Below are positions 1 to 6,528 of a stretch of 20,038 bases of DNA, piece after piece (position 1 is the first letter of the stretch; each line of letters begins with the position of its first letter). The stretch lies in contig CAZKDJ010000063.1 of the NCBI GenBank assembly GCA_964551295.1, positions 1 through 20,038 on the forward strand. Direction: 5' to 3'. The position numbers were made by a program, and so were the translations under genes. The stretch comes from JAFGED01 sp964551295 (GTDB lineage Bacteria > Chloroflexota > Anaerolineae > B4-G1). The notes under the pieces are model-generated. The model was not told the DNA's origin. It made no database searches and saw nothing but the letters and a program-made list of their open reading frames with translations.

Positions 1-6
1 ACTTAG

Positions 7-92
7 GGCTTGTCCAAAAATGACTTCTGCCTTTTTCTCAAAAGTACCTTGGGCAAAACCGGCTAAACTACGAAGTTGTTTTTGGACAACTC
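7..92. mobile_element. Candidate 86-bp MITE-like element with terminal inverted repeats
   Basis: The ends are 14-bp inverted repeats (7-20 and 79-92) that match at 12 of 14 positions around the core TTGTCCAAAAA. Similarity continues inward to ACTTC, giving about 17 of 21 matches. The element is flanked by CTTAG direct repeats at 2-6 and 93-97, consistent with a target-site duplication. It is too short to encode a transposase, so it would be non-autonomous. Ends of this type with a TNA-centred target recall IS5-family elements, but the family is an inference. It lies inside the start of a small minus-strand ORF and supplies that ORF's stop codon. A chance hairpin is the alternative, and only one copy is seen here. 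Confidence 0.45.
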
Positions 93-148
93 CTTAGCAA
101 CTGTTCAGCACGCGCAACAAAGAGATCACGAATCGTGTTCTTTGGCAT
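68..148 (-). pseudogene. 5' fragment of an unidentified gene interrupted by the inverted-repeat element
   Basis: On the minus strand a GGAGG ribosome-binding site (159-155) sits 6 nt before an ATG at 148. The ORF begins MPKNTIRDLFVARAEQLL and then runs into the inverted-repeat element, ending after 26 codons at a TAG at 68. The last residues come from the element, not from the gene. If the element and one CTTAG copy are removed, the frame reads on past the left edge of the window as ...EQLLS. The family is not recognised, and the 18 native residues are too few to assign a function. The good ribosome-binding site and the upstream promoter-like sequence suggest it was once a real gene. It could instead be a fortuitous ORF. 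Confidence 0.4.
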
Positions 149-288
149 AGTAAACCTCCGTGAAAAGGCATGTACAGTCTTACATTTAGGAAATTTTTCC
201 GGTTGCCGATGGTCGATCAATCCAACACAAGGAAAAGGAGAAAGGGCAAGAAGACAACCCTTCCCCCCTCCCCCTATTGGGCAAACGA

Positions 289-317
289 ATGATAGCACAC
301 GGAGGAGGAGAGCGCAA
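289..317 (-). promoter_or_regulatory. Predicted sigma-70-type promoter for the interrupted left-end gene
   Basis: Minus strand: -35 TTGCGC (317-312), a 17-bp spacer, and -10 TATCAT (294-289) preceded by TGC, an extended -10. Transcription would start near 282 and give a leader of about 130 nt before the ATG at 148. It lies just downstream of the DUF1670 remnant. Assigned by eye only. Confidence 0.45.
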
Positions 318-331
318 CTTCGACAGAGCAC

Positions 332-793
332 CTACCGGTCTCCCTTCTGTGCAGGTGGAACCAGGTCAGGGTGGAACTCAAGAACGATCTTGTGGTATTG
401 TTGCACCGTTCGCTGACCTCGCCCAATGGCATGGCTGATTTCGGTCACGCATAGCCCTTTGCCCAACAGTACTTTAACACGTTCATAGTCCTTGATGTAG
501 CGGTCTACTGCCTCCAGGCTGTGGCTGGTGATGCGGGCGATGTCTGGAGGGGCGACCCCTTTCTCATACAGGCGCAAGATGACTCCCTTGTGAGTCGGCT
601 TGCTGCCCTGGTCGAGGACATAGCCCTTGATGGGCAGCAGTTCACCTGTCTGCTCGAAGTGATCCAGAATGCACCGCCGCACCGTGCTGACGGAACGGTT
701 GACCAACAGGGAGATGTCGCCCAGGGAAAGCAGAAGCCGCCCGCCGGGGTTTTCCATCCCCGCTCTCACCAGGCGAACAACCCGCCGAATGTC
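332..793 (-). pseudogene. DUF1670 family protein, C-terminal remnant (5' truncated)
   Basis: The frame resembles the C-terminal half of DUF1670 proteins from about residue DIRRVVRLVR to the stop at 332. Landmarks are GGRLLLSLGDISLLVNRSV, a GYVLDQG segment and a PTHKG segment. Three helix-turn-helix-like stretches follow one another: SLGDISLLVNRSVSTVRR, PDIARITSHSLEAVDRYI and VTEISHAIGRGQRTVQQY. DUF1670 proteins are usually longer, with an N-terminal region that is absent here. Upstream of about 793 the same frame turns into low-complexity Arg/Gly/Pro sequence, which is the antisense-like shadow of the nitroreductase fragment. There is an in-frame ATG at 757, but no convincing ribosome-binding site before it. 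The function is unknown; the HTH-like repeats suggest nucleic-acid binding. I read it as a dead remnant, although expression from the nitroreductase side cannot be excluded. Confidence 0.7.
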
Positions 794-1011
794 GCGCCGG
801 CCACCCACGTCTGGCCGTTGCAGGCCTCGGCCGTCCTGCGCCGCACCTCGGGGTCTCGGACGACGACCATGCACCAGTTCTGCCGGTTCGCCCCGGTAGG
901 CGCCCGCCGGGCGGCCTCCAGGATCAAGTTCAGGTGCTCCTCCGGGATCGGATCGGGCTTGTACTTGCGGACACTCCTTCTCTTCCACATCGTCTCTAGC
1001 GTTTCGTTCAT
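766..1011 (-). pseudogene. Nitroreductase family protein, N-terminal fragment
   Basis: Starting at an ATG at 1011, with a GAGGAGG ribosome-binding site 8 nt upstream, the ORF gives a typical FMN-dependent nitroreductase N-terminus: WKRRSVRKYKPDPIPEEHL, then LEAARRAPTGANRQNW and MVVVRDPEVR. The RRSVR and AP(T/S)xxNxQxW segments are the FMN-phosphate and flavin contacts in this family. Similarity stops after CNGQTWVAGA near 795, and the frame ends at 766 after 81 residues, against roughly 170-200 for a complete enzyme. The C-terminal half and the rest of the FMN site are missing. The downstream DNA codes for DUF1670 in another frame, so this is a deletion or recombination junction. An assembly chimera is the alternative. 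It is not expected to be an active enzyme. Confidence 0.85.
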
Positions 1012-1084
1012 CGTTTCATCCTCCTCGCTCGATACAGCGGGCGGCGGCTAGCAAAACCGCCCTACTGCTTACCTTGCTCGGCTT

Positions 1085-1114
1085 GGATTACGGCTGCTTT
1101 CAGCCGCTTAATCC
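1085..1114. repeat. Imperfect inverted repeat in the zinc-ribbon gene's 3' region
   Basis: The arms GGATTACGGCTG (1085-1096) and CAGCCGCTTAATCC (1101-1114) pair fully except for a 2-nt bulge, with a CTTT loop. No T-run follows on either strand, so it does not look like an intrinsic terminator. It could protect the 3' end of the minus-strand mRNA or be a dispersed palindromic repeat. The rest of the 1012-1188 gap shows no gene, only a weaker GGCGG/CCGCC pairing near 1043-1062. Confidence 0.4.
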
Positions 1115-1188
1115 CAGCCTTCGGCAGCGAAAATGATGCTTTGCCAACTGGAAAAACTCGGCGAACGCCGGATCGTCATAGGAAGCGC

Positions 1189-1734
1189 TCACTGCACCAA
1201 CCCCGACAGCATATCCAACAGGCCCCTGCTCAGCCCATCACAGGTATTGTATGTGACTTGCACACTGGAGCCACCAAACACGAGGCACAGCGGCAGTATC
1301 GTGCAAGCAAGGACAACCCAACCGATGATCACGGCCCACTTGGCCAATTTCTCGCTGTTTCCCCCACCCTCGCGGGCGCTCTTGAGCGCCTTGTAGCCCA
1401 GGACCAACCCAATGATCGCCCCCACCAAGGGAAGGGGGATCACAGCAGTGCCGACCAGGGTGACGATGATGCTGATCACGGCGGGATCGGCGTCGTGGAA
1501 GAAAACGGTCAACCATCCGAGGAGTCTCTTGCCGCATCGATTGCAGTAGCGCGCACCGCGCGCGTTTTCATAGCCACAGTGGGGGCATCTCACCAGATCG
1601 GGCGACTCCCCCGGTTCGCGGGAGGTCAGAACGGTACCGCAGTAGACGCACCTATGACGGCTCGGCGTGATGTCCTCAAAATTGGTACCGCCGCAGTTGG
1701 GGCATTCTATGGTGTCAAAATCGTTCGCGTTCAT
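1189..1734 (-). CDS. Double zinc-ribbon, DUF4190-like membrane protein
   Basis: 181 residues. Two CxxC pairs form the first zinc ribbon (C11/C14 and C29/C32) and two more form the second (C50/C53 and C64/C67, with CPHCGYENARGARYCNRCG). A hydrophobic region follows with two membrane segments, roughly 83-105 and 127-150. Between them IIGLVLGYKALKSAREGG resembles the DUF4190 motif. The zinc ribbons probably face the cytoplasm; no enzymatic function can be assigned. I start at the ATG at 1734, which has AAAGG 9 nt upstream. A TTG at 1740 is also in frame but lies too close to that site. The start is 12 nt after the dinG stop, so the two genes are probably cotranscribed. Codon use looks like its neighbours'. 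The exact role is unknown. Confidence 0.75.
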   Translation of the reverse strand: MNANDFDTIECPNCGGTNFEDITPSRHRCVYCGTVLTSREPGESPDLVRCPHCGYENARGARYCNRCGKRLLGWLTVFFHDADPAVISIIVTLVGTAVIPLPLVGAIIGLVLGYKALKSAREGGGNSEKLAKWAVIIGWVVLACTILPLCLVFGGSSVQVTYNTCDGLSRGLLDMLSGLVQ

Positions 1735-1746
1735 TCCCAAAGGCCT

Positions 1747-3793
1747 TTATGCTTCTTGGGCGAAAAAGTGTCTCACGTCCTGTATCCGCCGCGTGCGCCG
1801 GGCGCGGGGCAGGCTGGCGACGATCTGCTGGCCGTAGCGTTTGGTGTTGATGCGCGAATCCAGGATGGCGATCACACCCCGGTCGGTCTCGGTGCGGATC
1901 AAGCGGCCCACACCCTGCTTGAGCGCTAATATCGCCTCGGGCAGCGTCATCTCGTCGAACGGCCGGCCGCCCCGGTCACTGATCGCCTGCTGGCGGTATT
2001 GTACCACCGGATCGCGATGGGGGGAAAAGGGCAGCTTGTCGATGATGACGAGCGAGAGCGCCGGGCCTGGGATATCGACGCCCTCCCAAAAGCTCTTGGT
2101 GGCAAACAGCACCGCGCCTGCTTCGCTATCGCGGGCGAGGTCGTTCTGGAACAGCTCCAACAGCTCGGCGCGGGCCAGGCCATCCCCCTGGCAGTAGCAG
2201 GTGTATTCCAGGTGCGGGCTGATCAAATCGTACAGCGCCTGCATACGGCGGGTGCTCGTGCACAGGACAAAGGCCCGGCCGCGGCTGGCCTGGAGCAGGC
2301 GCCATATCTCGCGACCCAGGTTGAGCACGTATTCCTCCTCGCCCGCGCCATACTGCGGCACCAGGCCGTTGGGCGTGTAGAGCAGCGCCTGACGGGCGTA
2401 ATCGAAGGGACTGCCGAGCACGCGCTCGACGGCCCGGTCCGGCGCGCCGGGCGCGCCCGTCTGCTGGCGAAAGTAGTCGAACGGACTTGAGTCCGCGTTA
2501 TCGGCCACGGACAGGGTCGCGCCGGTGCAGATCACGCGCTTGGTCGAATAACGCCTCTTGCAGAAATCCGGCCACCTGGATCGGCTCACGGCACAGCACC
2601 ACGCTGCCCGGGCCAATCACACTCAGATCTGCCTCGCAGTAGCGCACACAGTCGAGTGGCGGCTCCTCAGCCAGTTCGCCGGTCACGTTAGCCAGCTCCA
2701 TAGCCCACATGATCCTGGCCTGGTGCTGAACGTTCTCGGCGTTACCTTCCTCGTCCTCGTCGTCCGAAACCGGGACTGGGGGATACGCCTGCAGCAGCGC
2801 CTTGTGAATCTTACCGATGCGGTCAGCCAGGGCCAACCCCTCTTGCAGCTCGCCCGGCACCGCCCAGCGCCGCTCCCGCTCCGACGGCTTTTCCGCCAGT
2901 TGCGTGAACAGGCTGTGGTTAAGGTGAATCGCCTCCTGGCGCAGATCGTCGGATGCGTGGCGCAGGACGATGGCGTCGTTGACGAACTGGGGCACCATGG
3001 CGTACTCCAGCCCCAGGCACAGGGCGTGGACGGTGTACCGCTCCAGCTCGTGCGCCTCGTCCACCACGACCACGGGCCTAGGCGAGAGAAAGGGGGAGAC
3101 CAGGTTGTAGGCCAGGAGCGCGTGGTTGACGACGACGATGTCAGCCTCCTCCGCCCGCAGCTTGGCCCGCTCGTAATAGCAGGAGACGAAATCGGGGCAT
3201 TCGCTCCTCAGGCAGTCGTGTGACCCGGCGGTGACCTCGTCGCGCAGCCGCTTGGGAAGCCGCAGGTCCTCCACGTCGCCGGTGGGGATTTCGTCGAGCC
3301 GCTTGATCAGGTTGGCCAGGTCGTCCTCCAGGCCGGGCAGATTGAGCTGCTGGCGCGCCTCCCGCAGCTTGAAGCGGCAGACGTAGTTGCCGCGTCCCTT
3401 GAGCAGCGCGGCGGTGAACGGGTGCGGGAAAACGTGCCGCAACATGGGGATGTCCTTCTCCCACAACTGCGTCTGCAGGGTCTTGTTGGCCGTGGAAATA
3501 AAGGCGCGGGCGTGTGAGGCGATCAGCGGGATCAGGTAGGCGAAGGACTTGCCGCATCCCGTGCCGGCCTCGACGATAGCCGTTTTCCCCTCGACCAGCG
3601 CCTGCCGAACGAGGTGCACCATCTCTACCTGCTGCGGGCGATAGCGGTAGCGCTCGCCCAGGGCATGGGCAACCAGGCCATCCGGGGCGAAGGCCGGCGC
3701 GACGTCCGGGACGTCGATCGGCTCGTCTTCAAGCGTTAGCCGGTCGACAGATTCCGCGCGCAGGGAGTTGGGAGAGGTGGTATCCTGAATCAT
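1747..3793 (-). pseudogene. dinG: DinG/XPD-type iron-sulfur ATP-dependent DNA helicase, frameshifted
   Basis: The two halves of one helicase lie in different frames. The upstream part starts at an ATG at 3793 (GAAGAGG 5 nt before it) and carries Walker A AGTGCGKS (residues 76-83), the four Fe-S cysteines C139, C194, C199 and C205, and the DEAH box at 245-248. It stays in family register up to about 2543, then runs to a stop at 2498. The other frame picks up at KRVICTGATLS (2541) and continues through motif V (SFWEGVDIPGP) and motif VI (QGVGRLIR) to 1747. The restored protein would be about 681 residues, normal for the family. DinG-like helicases unwind 5'-3' and act in R-loop or damage repair. 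As read, the product lacks its second motor domain and should be inactive, unless the shift is a sequencing error. No clear promoter was found upstream. Confidence 0.85.
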
Positions 3794-4054
3794 CTAGGCC
3801 TCTTCAGATCAAAGTGCTCTATTCGTCTTGCCCAATTAGCTACTCTATCATCACTTTTCGATCCGCTCCACGTAAACGCCGACCCGGAAAGGCCTTGGTG
3901 CTCTGTTCCGCATTATACAGCGAAAAGCGGAGGGAGAGAAGATACCGGACGCTGCGCCACGATTCCCCTCAACGACAGAGCTGTTTGCCCTTTTATGCTC
4001 TTCAGGGGGATGGCATTATGAGTTTGAGACATAACGAAGAGCGAACTGGGCGAC

Positions 4055-4083
4055 TTTACAAATTGACCACTTTACGTTATAAT
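4055..4083 (+). promoter_or_regulatory. Predicted strong sigma-70-type promoter of greA
   Basis: -35 TTTACA (4055-4060), a 17-bp spacer, and a perfect -10 TATAAT (4078-4083). Start of transcription is expected near 4090, leaving a leader of about 170 nt before the greA ATG. This is the best promoter match in the 3794-4262 gap. The rest of that gap, nearer dinG, shows no gene and no clear divergent promoter. Confidence 0.7.
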
Positions 4084-4089
4084 TTGCCC

Positions 4090-4262
4090 CACTTTTGACC
4101 CCTCAACGGAGGGGGTATTTCGTTTTGGATACCGGCATTGAGGATCTTTCCTCACATGTGTTTTTAATCGCATCAAGCGTTCGATCTATCCCATCTACAG
4201 ACGGAGCCATACGCTCCCCGGCAGGATAGGTTGAACGTTTGCTTGCACTATGAGAAGTTAAG
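4090..4262 (+). promoter_or_regulatory. Structured 5' leader of greA with three predicted hairpins
   Basis: Three short hairpins follow the predicted start site. The first is CCCCTC/GAGGGG with an AACG loop (4099-4114), followed by the T-rich TATTTCGTTTT. The second is TGAGGA/TCCTCA with a TCTT loop (about 4138-4153). The third is GGAGC/GCTCC with a CATAC loop, near 4204-4218. The first has the look of a weak intrinsic terminator placed at the very start of the transcript. Early termination ahead of greA is known in E. coli, where it yields the GraL RNA, but no sequence relation to that is claimed. The greA ribosome-binding site (GAGAAG, 4251-4256) is weak. Confidence 0.35.
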
Positions 4263-4727
4263 ATGAGTGAACAAGAGTTTTTGACCCGTGCAGGCTACGA
4301 AAAATTGGAACAGCAACTAAAACACCTGCGCACAGTGCGACGACAGGAGGTTGCTCAACGTCTACACCGAGCCTTGGAGGAGGGCGACATCCTGGAAAAC
4401 GCGGAGCTAGAGGATGCACGTAACGAACAGTCTTTCTTAGAAGGGCGCATCCTGACGATAGAAAACCTGCTGCGCAATGCGACTATCATCGAAGAAAACG
4501 GTCCCCGCGAAACGGTAGGTATAGGCAGCCACGTCACGATCAAGGAAAATGGAGAGCCACCCGAGACCTACCATATCGTAGGTTCGGCTGAGGCAGACCC
4601 AACCCAAGGGCTGATCTCCAACGAATCTCCTTTAGGGCGGGCATTGATGGGGCTAAAGGTCGGAGAGACAGCCAAGGTTAACGCACCCGACGGAGTATTA
4701 GAGTTCAGAATCGTGGGGATCGAGTAG
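4263..4727 (+). CDS. greA: Transcription elongation factor GreA
   Basis: 154 residues, close to the usual 155-160. GreA enters the secondary channel of RNA polymerase and stimulates cleavage of backtracked transcripts. The N-terminal antiparallel coiled coil spans about residues 10-75. Its tip reads EEGDILENAELEDARNEQ, with the conserved acidic pair D42 and E45 that reaches the active site. The C-terminal globular domain contains the family motifs GSHVTIK, NESPLGRALMG and KVGETAKVNAPDG. The start is fixed by the MSEQEFLT N-terminus, although only a weak GAGAAG precedes it. A strong promoter lies about 180 nt upstream and a terminator follows the stop. lysS starts 97 nt downstream, and the two genes are commonly adjacent in bacteria. 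Intact and presumably functional. Confidence 0.97.
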   Translation: MSEQEFLTRAGYEKLEQQLKHLRTVRRQEVAQRLHRALEEGDILENAELEDARNEQSFLEGRILTIENLLRNATIIEENGPRETVGIGSHVTIKENGEPPETYHIVGSAEADPTQGLISNESPLGRALMGLKVGETAKVNAPDGVLEFRIVGIE

Positions 4728-4765
4728 ACAACCGAGAACTGCAAGCAATTCTTACAAGGCACGGT

Positions 4766-4809
4766 GCCCACGCACAACCCCAGCGGGTAATGAGCGTGGG
4801 TGCTTTTTT
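4766..4809 (+). terminator. Intrinsic terminator or attenuator between greA and lysS
   Basis: The stem GCCCACGC (4766-4773) pairs with GCGTGGGT (4794-4801), ending in one G-U pair. A small inner hairpin, ACCC-CAGC-GGGT, lies in the loop. GC and six Ts (4804-4809) follow. The lysS ribosome-binding site AGGAGG starts at 4811, only 2 nt after the T-run. A lysS transcript therefore has to read through this element or start inside it. It probably sets the greA:lysS ratio. No T-box features are present. Confidence 0.75.
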
Positions 4810-4823
4810 CAGGAGGAAGCACC

Positions 4824-6332
4824 ATGGAACTCACAGAGCTGGATCGGCTGCGTGTGGAAAAGCTGGAACGGCTGCGTGCGGCGGGGATCGAGCCATATCC
4901 CCGGCGCGTCAAGCGCACGCACACGATAGCCGAAGCGCTCGCCGCCCTCGACCAAGCCGAAGCCGCAGGCGAAAATGGCTCCCAGGTCGCCGTGGTTGGA
5001 CGGCTGCGCAGCATGCGGGCGATGGGCAAGGTCACGTTCGCGGACATTGAGGATGGCAGCGGCACCATTCAGCTATTTCTGCGCCTTCAAGACGTGGGGG
5101 AAGAAGCCTACGAGATGTTCAAACAGAACTTTGACCTGGGCGATTTCGTCGGCGCAGAGGGCCCGGTGATGCGCACACGCACCGGCGAGCCCAGCGTGCA
5201 GGTCAAAGCAATACGCATGCTCTCCAAGGCCATCAGCCCGCTGCCGGTGATCAAAGAAAAAGAGGTGGACGGCAAGCCGGTGCGCTACACTGAATTCTCC
5301 GACGTCGAGGAGCGGTACCGTCAGCGATACGCCGACCTGGCCTCCAATCCCGATGTGCGCGATATTTTTCGGACGCGCGCCCGCATCATCCAGGCCCTGC
5401 GCCGCTTCTTCGAGGATCATGACTTTCTAGAGGTCGAGACGCCCATCCTGCAACCCGTTTACGGAGGCGCAGCGGCCCGCCCGTTCATCACGCATCACAA
5501 CCAACTGCATCAAGACTTGTACCTGCGCATCGCCTTTGAGCTGTACCTGAAGCGACTCCTGGTAGGAATGTACGAGCGCGTTTACGAGATCGGGCATGAC
5601 TTTCGCAACGAAGGTGTATCACCCAAACACAATCCCGAGTTCACCCAGCTCGAGTTCTACGCCGCTTATTGGGACTATAACGACGTGATGGCATTCTGCG
5701 AGCGAATGGTGGCCTACGTCGCCGAGGAGGTGTTAGGCACCACCACGATCCACTTCCAAGGCCACGAGGTTGACCTCAATCCACCCTGGCGGCGGGTCAC
5801 GCTGCGCCAAGCCGCCATCGAGGTAGTGGACATCGACTACATGGAACACCCCAACGCCGAGGCATTGGCTGCCGCGCTCCAAGCCAAGGAACTCGAGGCC
5901 AATCCAAACGCGACGTGGGGCCACCTAATCGACAAGGTGCTTCTCGGCGCAGTAGAACCCACGCTGATTCAGCCGACTTTTGTGCTGGACTATCCCCGCG
6001 ACATCTCCCCCTTTGCCAAAACCAAACCAGACGATTCCACGCACGTCGAGCGTTTCGAGTTCTTTATCGCCGGGCTTGAGATGGGGAACGCCTTTACCGA
6101 ATTGAACGACCCCTTCGACCAGGAACAGCGATTCCTGGAGGCCGGCCGGCTCTACGCCCCCGACGACGAAGAAGCCCATCCTATGGACGAAGACTACCTG
6201 CGGGCGATGAAATACGGCATGCCGCTTAACGGGGGCTTTGGCATGGGCGTGGATCGGTTGACGATGCTACTGACAGACAAACCGACAATACGCGAGGTGA
6301 TTCTCTACCCCCACCTGCGATCCAGAGAGTGA
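4824..6332 (+). CDS. lysS: Lysyl-tRNA synthetase, class II
   Basis: 502 residues, typical length. It charges tRNA-Lys with lysine using ATP. The N-terminal OB-fold anticodon-binding domain covers about residues 50-155 (VAVVGRLRSMRAMGKVTFADI). The class II catalytic core follows. Motif 1 lies around LEVETPILQPVYGGAAARPF. Motif 2 is FRNEGVSPKHNPEFTQLEFY, with the ATP-binding arginine R261. The lysine-pocket region is EMGNAFTELNDPFDQ, and motif 3 is GGFGMGVDRL at 470-479. I start at the ATG at 4824 because AGGAGG (4811-4816) is 7 nt upstream and MELTELDRLRVEKLERL matches family N-termini. A GTG at 4800 lies inside the terminator stem. No separate promoter is visible, so expression depends on read-through from greA. 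All motifs are intact. Confidence 0.97.
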   Translation: MELTELDRLRVEKLERLRAAGIEPYPRRVKRTHTIAEALAALDQAEAAGENGSQVAVVGRLRSMRAMGKVTFADIEDGSGTIQLFLRLQDVGEEAYEMFKQNFDLGDFVGAEGPVMRTRTGEPSVQVKAIRMLSKAISPLPVIKEKEVDGKPVRYTEFSDVEERYRQRYADLASNPDVRDIFRTRARIIQALRRFFEDHDFLEVETPILQPVYGGAAARPFITHHNQLHQDLYLRIAFELYLKRLLVGMYERVYEIGHDFRNEGVSPKHNPEFTQLEFYAAYWDYNDVMAFCERMVAYVAEEVLGTTTIHFQGHEVDLNPPWRRVTLRQAAIEVVDIDYMEHPNAEALAAALQAKELEANPNATWGHLIDKVLLGAVEPTLIQPTFVLDYPRDISPFAKTKPDDSTHVERFEFFIAGLEMGNAFTELNDPFDQEQRFLEAGRLYAPDDEEAHPMDEDYLRAMKYGMPLNGGFGMGVDRLTMLLTDKPTIREVILYPHLRSRE

Positions 6333-6438
6333 TCTGCCCCTTTGCCCTTCCCCATTCCTGACAGGAGTTCGACACGGACAAAGGTTTAAATTCGGTTTGA
6401 ATAAAGTGCGGTCAAGTCTGCTTGGTACCGTCATACTA

Positions 6439-6467
6439 TTGACTGCCCATGGAAAGTAGTGTAAAAT
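6439..6467 (+). promoter_or_regulatory. Predicted sigma-70-type promoter for the secreted repeat protein
   Basis: -35 TTGACT (6439-6444), a 17-bp spacer, and -10 TAAAAT (6462-6467). Transcription should start near 6474, about 55 nt before the chosen start codon. No terminator is visible between the lysS stop and this promoter. Confidence 0.7.
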
Positions 6468-6493
6468 GGAATTGGCAAGTAGAGGGCAGCCTC

Positions 6494-6511
6494 GTCGGTA
6501 GCGATACCGAC
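6494..6511 (+). promoter_or_regulatory. GNRA-capped leader hairpin upstream of the secreted repeat protein
   Basis: A perfect 7-bp stem, GTCGGTA (6494-6500) with TACCGAC (6505-6511), is closed by a GCGA tetraloop of the stable GNRA type. It ends a few nucleotides before the GAAGGA ribosome-binding site and lies in the short predicted leader. No T-run follows, so it is not a terminator. It may stabilise the mRNA or affect ribosome access. Confidence 0.5.
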
Positions 6512-6528
6512 AACAAGAAGGAATGGGG

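Noticed and set aside
1115..1188. Possible short reading frame (VSASYDDPAFAEFF...) just past the zinc-ribbon stop
   Set aside because: It opens in a different frame from the zinc-ribbon gene, is only about 30 codons long and has no recognisable family or ribosome-binding site. It could be an old frameshifted extension but cannot be supported.
2498..2616. Programmed ribosomal frameshift in dinG
   Set aside because: No slippery heptamer or downstream structure is evident at GACCAAGCGC, and the family is not known for recoding. A mutation or sequence error is simpler.
3814..4098. Plus-strand ORF of 94 aa in the dinG-greA gap
   Set aside because: No ribosome-binding site and no domain; its end covers the strong greA promoter and its composition is not protein-like.
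4728..4823. T-box riboswitch ahead of lysS
   Set aside because: The gap is only 96 nt, with no Stem I-like structure and no T-box sequence; only a plain terminator is present.
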